Origin: Mansonella perstans | Taxonomy: Eukaryota > Nematoda > Chromadorea > Rhabditida > Onchocercidae | Reading direction: 5' to 3' | Length of the DNA stretch: 64,000 bases | NCBI GenBank assembly: GCA_037074765.1 | Contig: JBAMDO010000085.1 | Coordinates: forward strand, 37,501-101,500 | Shown: piece after piece, positions 12,911 through 26,808 of the stretch | Layout: each line of letters starts with the position of its first letter | Numbering within the stretch: position 1 is the first letter of the stretch | Notes under the pieces: generated by a model | Database searches by the model: none | What the model saw: the letters and a program-made list of their open reading frames with translations, nothing else | Told to the model about the DNA's origin: nothing | Program-made: the position numbers and the translations under genes

Positions 12911-14630
12911 AACAACATACAAGAATCATTATAATGATAACAAAATAACAACATCAACAATAATAATAATAACAACAACAACTGGTAGCAGCAGTAACAG
13001 CAAAAACAATAAACAACAACAATAATTTATAACAACAACAATAATGGATATTATTATTCAATATTTGTGCTGATACACTGATGACAATGATGGTGACAAT
13101 GTAAAGAGTTAAAAGAGGGTATAGAAAAAAATGTATACAAATATACCAACTGCAAAACAATTTAATGTGCAATTTTCATAGATGGAAAAAAGAGGGGCCA
13201 AAAATTTTTTCGCATTTATTAATTTTTTTTTTTTTTAACTTGATAATTTAATCAAATAAATTTATAACTAAATTTACAAAATTTTTAATTTTTTTGTTGT
13301 TACAAAACTTTTTTTTTTCTTTACAAAATTAAGTAAATTTACAGAACTTTTTTTTCCAAGGAAAGAATAAATGTATTTGAATTGATATAAATAAATATAA
13401 ATGGAAAATAAAAGTTTCAAATTTTCGACATATTTTTCTTTTTTTTCTTTGCAATTAAATGATATCAGTTTTTGATTTTATTTTTATTGCGACAAAAATT
13501 TTTACTTTTGAATATCAGATTAACCATCAAAATGTTACTTTAATTAATTTTTACTTGAATATCAAATTAGCCAACGAAATATTACTTTAATTAATTTGCA
13601 CTGATGCAACATCTAAATACTAATGAATTTTTCATTAGTATGAAGCATGTTTGCTATTTTAATGCTACATGAATAAGTGTTAATACGTAATTCGCGTGTG
13701 ATATAATGTCAATCGTTGTTCGACATTTATTCTAATACATTTGCTGGACAAAATTCATAAGTCTGGAAAAACAGGGACGGAATAATTCAAAACTAATTTT
13801 TAAACAACAATTTTTGTCTGAATCAGTATCACAAAATAAACATGAAGGTGACTGTAAGTAAATTCCTGGAATTGTGATCAGGAATAACTTAAAATTTCAA
13901 CATCACTTTAAATGTTTCAATTCTAAAGGTACCTTTCTGAAATAATTTAACATCAAAGTGCTTGCTCTGCCTAGAAGAGCATTCCTAAAAATCAATCAAA
14001 ATCCCTCAGAGCAGTGTAGGCAACCCCATTCGATGAAAAAATGATATATAACAGTTTCAGATGACTCAGCAGTTTCGTATGTCAGCAAGTTTAAGTGATG
14101 ATAGATGATTCAGAAAATTGGGAAGCTTTTTTTTTTCACAAATTTCTTTTTTGTTTCAGAGTTTGTCTTTAAAAAAAAAAAAAAAAAAAACTGAATAGAT
14201 GATTATTCAACAAAAGCAATCAAGATCGGACTGTGGAAAATCGAATACTAAATGAAGTTGTATAATTGATGTGATGTAAAGTACCTTTCTTGTAAAAACC
14301 ATATTTTTTTCTCCGACAAATTTATGAATTTTTTTCTCGTTGAAAAGCAAAAACAAGATACATCGATGCAACTTCCCATTCATCTTGTGATAATGTTCCC
14401 TGCAAAATCCTTTTACAAAATTTTCATGCATTTTTTGAAAAAAAATATTTCCCAAAATGTCACAAAATGAAAAAATATTCTCAAAATGTCGCAAAATAAG
14501 CGAAGAAAAATATATCGAAAAAGCGAACGCGTCAAATTGTCAAAAAAAGTAATACTCGCATGCAAAAAAAAAAACTTCAGAGACTTTTTCAACAAAATTT
14601 ATCATTTAAAAATAAACAAACAACTAAAAG
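12911..14630. other. Downstream flank of the cap methyltransferase, no gene seen
   Basis: Contains CAA/TAA microsatellite (12950-13045), long A runs (14171-14189) and AT-rich unique DNA. The open frames around 14207-14595 lack splice support and family motifs. Confidence 0.5.
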
Positions 14631-19040
<4,410 letters not shown>

Positions 19041-19149
19041 ACAAAAACTTCGATATCAATTGAGACAAAGAAATCACTCAAGGCCTGTGTTCACTTTGCG
19101 AAAAGTTTCGATTCAATCTTTGGCCTTGGACCAGATAGTCGGATTATAA

Positions 19150-19625
19150 ATATAATTTAAACTGAAATAGTAAATTTAAAAAACTGAAGATTATAAAAAT
19201 TCTCTCGCTCTTTTTCAAAGTCCCACTTTTAATTTATTCAAATCACAATTTTATCCATCGTAACTTACAAAACGGATCAATGGGTTAATGGATCAATGGG
19301 TTAAAATGGATCAGTCAATTGCGATAAGTTAATTACTTATTTCCTCACCGAACAAAAATTTTTATCCCAAATTAATTACCTAAACAGTCGAAAATATGTA
19401 ACAATTAAAGTAATTTTTTTTGATTTAATTTAAAATGGATTTTTTGGATCAAATGAAATTGTCAAAATTAATTTGTTTTTCCTATTAAATTAACATTTTG
19501 AAGTAAAACTTGCTGCCTATCAGCTATGGAATTACTGTCTTCTTGCTACTTACGTTTATTCCATCAAAATAAAATTAAAAGTTTAAAATTTACCTAATTC
19601 TACAGATTACTTTCTAAAATAAGCG
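19150..19625. other. Intergenic, upstream of the cap methyltransferase
   Basis: Unique AT-rich DNA between the methyltransferase 5' end and the mitochondrial insertion. Contains a short GGATCAATGGGTTAA-type direct repeat at about 19274-19300. No gene seen. Confidence 0.5.
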
Positions 19626-19629
19626 CACC

Positions 19630-19920
19630 TACACAACGATAACTATAAGTAAGAATATTTTTACTAACAGATCTTCAATATAATCGAACACTTAAAAACT
19701 TCTCAATAAAAGAATCAAGAATAGGGAGCACATTTAAAATATAAGCAGGACTATGACTATTATAAGAAGAAACACCTAAAAACCGAGAAACAAAAATAGA
19801 ATCAATTGTTAAATAATTAAACAGCAAAAAACCAATAAAAGTTACTGTAGAAACTAAAGAAGAAATAATTTGAAACATAGAATAACAATCAGGATAATCC
19901 AAAATCTTACGAGGCATATG
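19630..19920 (-). pseudogene. cox1: NUMT: cytochrome c oxidase subunit I, C-terminal segment
   Basis: The minus reading begins MPRKILDYPDCYSMF, the conserved stretch after the last histidine ligands of COX1, and continues through a hydrophobic helix (SSLVSTVTFIGFLLFNYL). It reads on past 19675 only if TGA is Trp. It follows on from the FAGIQG end of the inverted segment at 20294-20450, so one gene has been split. Nuclear location is inferred from the flanking nuclear genes. Confidence 0.8.
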
Positions 19921-19930
19921 ATTAATATTT

Positions 19931-20293
19931 TCAGTTTATTATTTGTTACTATTGCTTTTCCTCTTACCAGAGCTCTCAGTCCTTTTTCCCGCTAAGTCTT
20001 GCCAGTTTTAGCATCTATTGTATTCAGAAGTTATCTACTATGAAGAAAACAATTCTTCTATGGCGCAGTAGGTTCATGTTACCAATTTTTTTTCTGTGTG
20101 GAAGATGCAATTTCCAAGTTAGAGCTCTTCAGTTACTAACATCAAAGAAATACGAAATGCCGTGCTTATCTGCCAAAATGATACTATTTTCTGTAAACAC
20201 TGGAGCCACATAATCTTTCCATAAGCCACATAATCTAATGCGATAATTTTTTATCGACCAAAGTTATTCGTTCGCTTGCCATTGTATAACTGC
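19931..20293 (-). repeat. Left arm of inverted repeat: decayed PQQ/BamB-like gene fragment
   Basis: Near-identical and inverted relative to 20451-20792. The minus reading gives APVFTENSIILADKHGISYF, then a stop, TWKLHLPHRKKIGN, and AKTGKT-stop-REKGLRAL, which looks like one blade of a PQQ-type beta-propeller of the BamB family. It shares the TGA and TAG stops with the right arm, so the fragment was already dead before the copies arose. This arm has an extra ~20-bp duplication (AGCCACATAATCT-like, about 20205-20240). Confidence 0.6.
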
Positions 20294-20450
20294 TAGATAG
20301 ATGAATTAAGAGAAATCATTCTAAATGCAGTTAGATTAGATGTAGTTTTATATGATACTTATTGTGTGGTAGATCATTTTCATTATACATTAAGTCTTAC
20401 TGAAGTTTGTGGGATTACTTTTTTTCCTGTACATTTTGCTGGTATACAAG
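20294..20450 (+). pseudogene. cox1: NUMT: inverted internal segment of cox1
   Basis: The plus reading gives RLDVVLYDTYCVVDHFHYTL then FFPVHFAGIQG. HFHY contains the conserved His pair of the heme a3/CuB site of COX1. This is the only cox1 piece on the plus strand; it belongs between the pieces at 20838-21259 and 19630-19920, which are both minus. About 40 residues between the two quoted stretches are missing compared with usual COX1. Inverted repeats lie directly on both sides. Confidence 0.85.
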
Positions 20451-20830
20451 GCAGTTACACAATGGCAAGCGAACGAATAACCTTGGTCGATAAAAAATTA
20501 TCATAAGATTATGTGGCTCCAGTGTTTACAGAAAATAGTATCATTTTGGCAGATAAGCACGACATTTTGTATTCCTTTGATGCTAATAGCTGAAGGGCTC
20601 TAAATTGGAAATTGCATCTTCCACACAGAAAAAAAATTAGTAACATGAACCTACTGCGCCATAGAAGAATTGTTTTCTTTATAGTAGATAACGTTCTGAA
20701 CACAATAGATGCTAAAACTGGCAAGGCTTAGCGAGAAAAAGGACTGAGAGCTCTGGTAAGAGGAAAAGCAATAGTAACAAATAATAAACTGATAGTATTA
20801 ACCATCGACAACTACCTGTATGCGTTTAAT
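20451..20830 (+). pseudogene. Right arm of inverted repeat: decayed PQQ/BamB-like gene fragment
   Basis: From ATG at 20462 the plus reading gives MASERITLVDKKLS, stop, DYVAPVFTENSIILADKHDI, then stop, RALNWKLHLPHRKK, IDAKTGKA-stop-REKGLRAL, and beyond the repeat edge (20792) NNKLIVLTIDNYLYAFNI. The spacing of YSFDAN, NTIDAKTGK and LYAFNI is that of PQQ/BamB-type propeller blades; BamB is an outer-membrane assembly lipoprotein of Gram-negative bacteria. A bacterial origin (for filarial worms, Wolbachia) is an inference. TAA, TGA and TAG interrupt the frame. Confidence 0.45.
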
Positions 20831-20837
20831 ATAGTAA

Positions 20838-21259
20838 AAACTATAGTAAAAAGAAAAATAAAACTGTAAGCTCAACATCATAAAGGTTAAATTTTTTAAT
20901 TGAACCCAAAAAAAGTACTTAATCAATTAAAAACCTTTACAGCTCTAGGAATAGCAATAATTATGGTAGCTTCCCTAAAATAAGTACGAATGTCAATATC
21001 TGTATTAGCTGTATATATATATATAATGACCTTAACAGAAGTACCCAAAACAGCAATTCAAACAGAAGCAACAGTCATACTAGTCTGACCAAATAACCGA
21101 TCCTTATCAGTTAAAAATAAAACAGCCTCACTAATAATACCAAAAACAGGCAAAATAACATAAAATAACAACTAGCCTAAAATAATACTATAATAAATTA
21201 TAACTTCCAGATGACCAAAAAATCAAAACAAATGCTGATAAAGTAAATCTATCACCTTT
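20838..21259 (-). pseudogene. cox1: NUMT: cox1 middle segment
   Basis: The minus reading gives DLLYQHLFWFFGHLEV (a frameshift lies just upstream), ILPVFGIISEAVLFLTDKDR, LFGQTSMTVASVWIAVLGTS, TYFREATIIIAIPRAVKVFN with WLSTFFGFN, then WAYSFIFLFTI. These are the consecutive COX1 helices around the CuB site. Trp codons are TGA (in LFWFFG, VWIA and FNWLS), which identifies the mitochondrial code. It joins the 24847-25560 segment once the retrotransposon is removed. Confidence 0.9.
21255..21259. repeat. 5-bp target-site duplication, left (CCTTT)
   Basis: CCTTT here and at 24842-24846 directly flanks the LTR element. Cox1 homology resumes across it (DTRKG then DLLYQH), as expected for insertion into the NUMT. 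Confidence 0.85.
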
Positions 21260-21699
21260 TGTCGGAAAATCCGAACTCGGGAAAGTGATCTGCTCCTAGT
21301 ATAAGTTAGTAATTTTCTTATAACATTTTTGTGACATTTTTTGCTTATGTAAATCACATCATGTTACTGTATCACATCAAAGATACCGCCGTTGTAACTT
21401 ATCCACAGTGAACCATAATTAACCTAACTCCTTTATCATTGTGACCTTACGACTTTTGTCTTAAGCCATTAATCCCGCCTCCTCTATAACTATACATAGA
21501 CTCTCGATCCTCAAACTAGATGTTTTCATTTTTTAGTACATTCGTACATTCGTATACTCACGGCTTTGTACATTCATTTATCAATTCTTTGCTTTATTTA
21601 CTTAATCACTTATATCCTTATCTAATTTTTCCAATAAAGGTTCAATTACCCAAGTTTGAGATTCGACTGTCCACGAAAAAAAAACTTTTCCCCACAACA
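21260..21699 (+). mobile_element. 5' LTR of BEL/Pao retrotransposon
   Basis: Begins TGTCGGAAAATCCGAA and ends ACAACA. It is nearly identical to 24368-24841 apart from one ~37-bp length difference near the start and a few substitutions or small indels near the 3' end. The TATA-like CTCTATAACTATACATAGAC (about 21481-21500) and AATAAAGG (about 21633) lie where promoter and polyadenylation signals are expected. A TGGTGCCACGAGCCGGGA sequence just downstream (21705-21722) resembles a tRNA primer-binding site. Confidence 0.9.
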
Positions 21700-21724
21700 T
21701 TTTTTGGTGCCACGAGCCGGGAAC

Positions 21725-23860
21725 ATGTCGGACAGCCTTATTGTCAACATAGAACCGGCACTACAGAAGTTGGGAAATCTCATCGAGGAATTTAAAGGAT
21801 TAGACTTAACGCTTCTCGACGAGCAGATACCAAATAATGAGCTCTCTAAACAATGCGAGGCGAGAAGAAGAGTCCTCAACCAAAGAATCAAATTCCTCGA
21901 GTTGTACATTGGCATGATCGAATCAACCAATGAAAAATGGCTGGAATTTATCCAGAAAGTTTCGTCGCCGCTGAAGAAGAAGGAAGAGGAAGAGAAATAT
22001 GCGATGGTCATCAACCAAAAGGTATTTTAACTTTGTTAAATAGCGCTAGAGAATTGCATGTGCTTTCGAAAATACATTTACAGGAGATTGAAGCAACATT
22101 GGAGAGACTAGGTAGGGTTCAAATAGAATCACCAGCCCCACAAAAACCCCAACAACTTGGGGCAACAATGTCAGAATTAGGTGGAGCTCATTCAGAGCAC
22201 CAGTCCTACAACAACTTCAACAACAAGCGCCACGACCAGTTGAATCAACAGTTACACTGCCTCAACATTCAGCGGTGATTCTAGGTTATGGAGACAATTT
22301 TGGAGTGGCTTTGAGGCTGCTATCCACAAGCACCCGATTCCAGCCATCCAAAAGTTAAATTATTTACTCTCTTGTCTCCGAGGGGAAGCTCTACTAGCCG
22401 TCAGAGGCTACGACATCGCTCCCGAAAATTACGAAGTAATAAGAGATATTCTTATCAATAAATTCGGGGAAACGTCTACCATCAAGAAGTTCCTCTTCAA
22501 GGAACTGGAGTCCATCAAGGGGAGCGAAAGAGATTGGAGGACCACTATCGAACCGATGGAAAGAGCATTCCGACAGCTGGAAGCCCTAGGTGAGAATCTG
22601 GAATATCTACCATTGAATCAAAACAAGACTGCCGAACTGGGCTGTAGATAAGGTGTATGAATAAAAAGAGAGAGAAAAGGCATGGCCGGTTGTTAAAGTC
22701 CGATCATTCCTATGGAAACTGATTGAAAGAAGAGAAGAAATCGCCAGAACTCAATTCTCTAGTAATGGAAAGGCAAAAGATTCACAAGATTGTAAGCTTC
22801 ACAAGTTTCCACGTAATACTAGAGAAGAAACATCTGCCCTAGCTGCAAACGAGCAGCCTAATTCAAAAGGTCAAACAGCGTCATCGAGTCAAAAAAGGTT
22901 ACAATGAGAAAACCATGGAGACCTTGTGCCTTTTGTAACAAAAAACATTGGGATACCGACTACCAAGAGTATCCCACCCTCAAACAACGATTGGAACGTC
23001 TGGAGGTAATCAAAGCATGCCTCAATTGTCTTCACAAAGGACATGAGGCAAAGGATTGCAATAGGAGCAAACAAAAATGTTTCTACTGCAAAAGTTCACA
23101 CCATAGTGCATTGTGTCATATCAATTATGGCGTACAAAATGCTGGGTCAATCGATCAGACTCTGAATTCTCCAACCTCGACCAATTCAACGTTACGAGGT
23201 TCAAATCAAGGAGCCAAAGAAGTTTTACTCCTGTGCAAAGAAATCACAGTGGGTAATCCAAGAAACCCAGAAATCCAAGAAAAGGCCCTAGCATTGTTTG
23301 ATAGCGGTTCGCAATTATCCTTTATGACAAAGGATTTAGTAAAATGCCTAATCTTCAAGGTATGGAAGAAGGCGAAATACGAATTGCTTCATTTGGCACT
23401 AAGAAACCAATGCGACGTCCCACAACTAAAGTAAAAATTGAAGCAAAAATAGGACAGAATAAAGTTATCCGGTTTGAGGCTAACACGATCGATTATTTGA
23501 CAAATAAGTAGTCAACTTAAAAGATCAGGATTTAACCTCGATAACCGACCAGGACCAATTAGAAGGCTCTAAAAGTTATTGGAAACAACCGGATATACTC
23601 ATCGGGATAGACTACTTCTTCAAATTTATCCAAATAGGAAAAGCGCAAAAATTGAAATCCGGATTTTCCTTACTCCATACCAAGCTTGGACCTATATTAG
23701 CAGGAAGTGGATACATAAATGGGATTCCAGTTCCTGATTCAGAGAAAGCCGAACCAATATGTATGGCTAACGTCACAGATGCGGACATCGACCAATTCTG
23801 GAAACTGGAATTCATAGGTATCCGAGATCAGCTTAAGGCCCGGACGACGAAAGGGCGTTG
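21725..23860 (+). pseudogene. Degenerate gag-protease-RT start of the BEL/Pao element
   Basis: Gag opens with MSDSLIVNIEP at 21725 and runs open to about 22000. After a frameshift it continues through QKLNYLLSCLRGEAL and AVRGYDIAPENYEVI (22350-22440). It then breaks at a stop near 22650. Zinc knuckles follow at 23010-23115 (CLNCLHKGHEAKDC and CFYCKSSHHSALC, both CX2CX4HX4C). The protease motif ALFDSGSQLSFM is at about 23290-23325. [12 protein letters not shown] (23795-23830), the usual start of the BEL/Pao reverse-transcriptase region, is followed by KHFKENI (about 23860), where homology jumps. Several frameshifts and stops show it is non-functional. Confidence 0.85.
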
Positions 23861-23879
23861 AAACATTTCAAAGAAAATA

Positions 23880-24270
23880 TCCCCAACATTTATGACCAAG
23901 AGGAATTTATTCCTTATAAACTCAGTAACAAAGAAAAACTTGTTAGATATTGGTCGAACGCACTCAAAGTCTTGGACTTATTCTGGGAGACCTGGAAAAG
24001 TGAATATTTAACCAGTCTCAGAGAAAGAACTCAAAGGCATCATACATCCCCTAGAAATGTGGAAATCAGAATACTACGCGAGAAGAGATTGTGCTAGTTA
24101 ACGAACCTAATGTTCCTCGTGGTATGTAGAAGTTAGCTAGGATCAAAGAAATAAAGAAAGGTAAGGATGGGAAGGCTAGAAGTGCCATCTTAGAAATGGA
24201 AAAGTTCTCATCAGACCAATAAATGTTTTATGTCCGCTGGAAGTTGATGATGTATCCAACTCAAGAAGTC
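23880..24270 (+). pseudogene. C-terminal integrase-region remnant of the BEL/Pao element
   Basis: Reads YWSNALKVLDLFWETWKSEY and LTSLRERTQRHH, then in another frame NEPNVPRG and WKLARIKEIKKGKDGKARSA, then PINVLCPLEVDD, the characteristic end of BEL/Pao polyproteins. It follows directly on the N-terminal RT remnant, so a large internal deletion has removed the catalytic part of pol. Confidence 0.8.
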
Positions 24271-24367
24271 AATCACCAGTGTTAGAGAGAACAGTGCACG
24301 AGAGCGACCAAGAAGAACCCGTTGCGCGACGAACTAGAGGCGCTAAGAAATCGCTTCAGTCGGGAGT

Positions 24368-24841
24368 GTCGGAAAATCCGAATTCGGGAAAGTGATCTGC
24401 TCTTAGTGTTAGTAATTTTCTTATAACATTTTTGTGACATTTTTTGCTTATGTAAATAACATTCGTGTGACATTTTTGCCTGTGTAAATCACATCCTGTT
24501 ACTGTATCACATCAAAGATACCGCCGTTGTAACTTATCCACAGTGAACCATAATTAACCTAACTCCTTTATCATTGTGACCTTACGACCTTTGTCTTAAG
24601 CCATTAATCCCGCCTCCTCTATAACTATACATAGACTCTCGATCCTCAAACTAGATGTTTTCATTTTTTAGTACATTCGTACATTCGTATACTCACGGCT
24701 TTATACATTCATTTATCAATTCTTTGCTTTATTTACTTAATCACTTATATCCTTATCTAATTTTTCCAATAAAGGTTCAATTACTCAAGTTTGAGACTCC
24801 TGAGATTCGACTGTCCATGAGACAAAAAACTTTTCCCAACA
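24368..24841 (+). mobile_element. 3' LTR of BEL/Pao retrotransposon
   Basis: Begins TGTCGGAAAATCCGAATTCG and ends CCCAACA. Compared with the 5' LTR it carries an extra ~37-bp partial duplication near 24450-24490 (CATTTTTGC(C/T)T(G/A)TGTAAAT appears twice). The rest is almost identical, which points to a fairly recent insertion. Confidence 0.9.
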
Positions 24842-25560
24842 CCTTTCTTGTATCATAAAAGAAGTATTAAAATCAGATCTTACAATAAGCTAAAACAGGT
24901 ACAGATAAAAGAAGTTAAATAAGAAGTTCAAACAAACATTCTTATCTGATCTAATATTACAGCAATAGACCGTATTCTTTGAACAGCAACTACAAAATTA
25001 ATAAAACCTGATAAAGAAACAATCCTCGCAGTATGCAATCCTATAATTATTACATCTAAAAATATTTCAGGTTGACCAACAATATTTAAAGCAGTCCAAC
25101 TTTCCAACTTTCCACTGGACCTGCACTAATAAAAAAAGAGTAATGCACTATCAATAAAGCTTAAAAAGTAATTCAAAAAGATAAAGCATTAATACGAGGA
25201 TAAACTATCTCAGGAGCACCTAACATTACAGGTAACATCCAATTACCAAAACCACCAATCAAAATAGGTATTACTATAAAAAAGATTACCAAAACAAAAT
25301 TATAAATCTGACCTCTAGCAAAAAATAAATAACCATCAGGACTAGAAAGTTCTAAACGAACAATCACAGACAAAGCAGAACCATCCAAACAGGTCTAAAA
25401 CAATATAAAAAGTCCCGATAGTCTTATGCTTAACAGTATTATAAATTCTCTGCTTCAAAAAATTACCAAAAGTCATCCCACAAAAAATATTCATATTAAA
25501 TAATAAAAATAAATCAAAAAAATTATAAATTATAAATATATCATAGGTAAACAAATAACA
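24842..25560 (-). pseudogene. cox1: NUMT: cox1 5' segment
   Basis: The minus reading gives HKTIGTFYIVLDLF, then with a frameshift MDGSALSVIVRLELSSPDGY, GQIYNF, IGGFGNWMLPVMLGAPEI and PRINALSFW. Further on it gives GQPEIFLDVIIIGLHTA, RSIAVILDQIRMFVWTSYLT and NTSFYDTRKG. This is the N-terminal half of COX1 in order, with frameshifts and TGA for Trp. It breaks at 24842, at the CCTTT flanking the retrotransposon, and resumes at 21259. Confidence 0.92.
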
Positions 25561-25571
25561 TTATGTCCCTC

Positions 25572-25798
25572 TTAAATAAATCTAACCTTATTACCAACCA
25601 AAAAACAAACTAAAAAATAAATAGAATAATAAAAAGAAACTAAATAATACAAAAACAGAAAAAAAACACCTCAACAAAAAATAGAACTAAACCAATTCAA
25701 CATTAAATACTCAGAAAAAAAGAAATAGAAACAGGAAAACCAAAATTAGAAACTATAGTTAAATAAAACATTAAACTAAATAAAGCACTATAATAAAA
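25572..25798 (-). pseudogene. nad4: NUMT: nad4 3' end
   Basis: Directly upstream of cox1 on the same strand, the reading (mitochondrial code) includes LFYYSALFSLMFYLTIVSNF and, after a frameshift, FFFSEYLMLNWFSSIFCWG and YYSIYFLVCFLVGNKV before TAA at 25572. This resembles the hydrophobic C-terminus of nematode ND4. nad4 followed by cox1 is the usual chromadorean nematode mitochondrial order (established), which supports a single nematode mtDNA insertion. Confidence 0.75.
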
Positions 25799-26690
25799 TA
25801 ACCCTAACCCTAATTTTAGCCCTAATTTGACCCTGACAACGCTAAATACCTGATTTCATACTATTGTCTCCGAAAGCCAGAGTAGCACCAGCTGTGTAGA
25901 CAGACAAACTCATTGGCAGATATGGTCATAATTGATGCATGGGCTCTCTTTTCTGGCTAGAATTGATGGGACAGTTAATTGCAATCTATTGAAACTTTAC
26001 TAAAATTCCAAATTCCTTTATCCTATCATTTAAAATATGATATTTCTGCAGCATAATAAAATGAGTGATAAGTGATAATCGATGAAACATAAAGGATGAA
26101 GTAATTCCTGTCACAACTGTCAAAAGAATGCTTGTTCCTTCTCACGAGAAGGAAACAGAAAGCTGAATTCGATTTTTCCAAAATTCAACGACAATTAAAA
26201 AATGAATTAGGAAAATTTCAAGAACGACAAGTTTATGAAATGAAACATTGAAAAGAGGAAATTATGTATAATTCGATGCAAACTCAGTTACAGCAATTCA
26301 ACAATCAAAATCATTATAATTGATTTCTGAAAATCATCAATTCATAATGTATTTATCACAGTTCCACTAAAGTGTTGCACTCAGTTGGAAACACATTATA
26401 ACTCTGCTGAAGTAAAAATCTAAATTTTGATCTTCAGTTTTGAGCAAAATAATTAATCATTATAAAACTTCTACACAAAACTACTTGTGTTTACAGCAAT
26501 ATTTATTACTAATTCAGCAATGATTTCTGTTTCCTACGTGATAAGAATCAGTATATTTCTAATCAATATCAAGCATGTCAACTCCAGCTGAGGAAATTAT
26601 GAATAAAATTTTTGTACTGTGTGAAAAGCAAACTATAACGGGTAAATTCTGCAAACATAGAACATGTTTCTGTGTTAAAATTTAAAGCTA
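25799..26690. other. NUMT edge and unassigned DNA with short coding-like relics
   Basis: The mitochondrial sequence ends next to a telomere-like string (CCCTAACCCTAATTTTAGCC at 25803). Around 26140-26320 a plus reading with two in-frame stops (KAEFDFSKIQRQLKNELGKF, ERQVYEMKH, MYNSMQTQLQQFNNQ) looks like a decayed coiled-coil coding fragment. Neither can be assigned to a known gene. Confidence 0.35.
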
Positions 26691-26757
26691 AAACTCGACA
26701 ATAATTTGAGCAGATCGATAAATTAAAATTATACGGGTCGATGGATTAAAATTCGAC

Positions 26758-26806
26758 ACACCACGTTGTGTCATATGACGCAGAAGTACCTGAAACAGAT
26801 AAGTGA
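26758..26806 (-). repeat. Stray copy of the start of AKR exon 7
   Basis: About 45 bp matching 27177-27224 (TACCTGAAACAGAT and the CACGTTGTGTCATATGACGC block), including the exon's 3' splice site, lies just downstream of the AKR stop codon. Confidence 0.75.
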
Positions 26807-26808
26807 TT

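Larger units (their letters stand above)
21260..24841 (+). mobile_element. BEL/Pao-type LTR retrotransposon, internally deleted
   Basis: A 3.58-kb element with ~440/474-bp LTRs and CCTTT target duplications, inserted in the opposite orientation to the cox1 pseudogene. Internal region 21700-24367 retains gag, zinc knuckles, a protease motif, the beginning of reverse transcriptase and the end of the integrase region. The reverse transcriptase catalytic core, RNase H and integrase core are missing, so it cannot move by itself. Family assignment rests on the gag layout, the DSG protease motif and the WKLARI...DGKARSA tail typical of BEL/Pao polyproteins (DUF5641 region). Confidence 0.9.

Noticed and set aside
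20451..20868. TIR DNA transposon (MITE) for the inverted ~350-bp repeats
   Set aside because: The DNA between the arms is cox1, not transposon; the arms carry a coding-like pseudogene and no TA or other TSD is evident at the outer edges.
24842..25560. Bacterial (Wolbachia) ctaD rather than mitochondrial cox1
   Set aside because: TGA at conserved Trp positions and an adjacent nad4 end point to mitochondrial code and nematode gene order.
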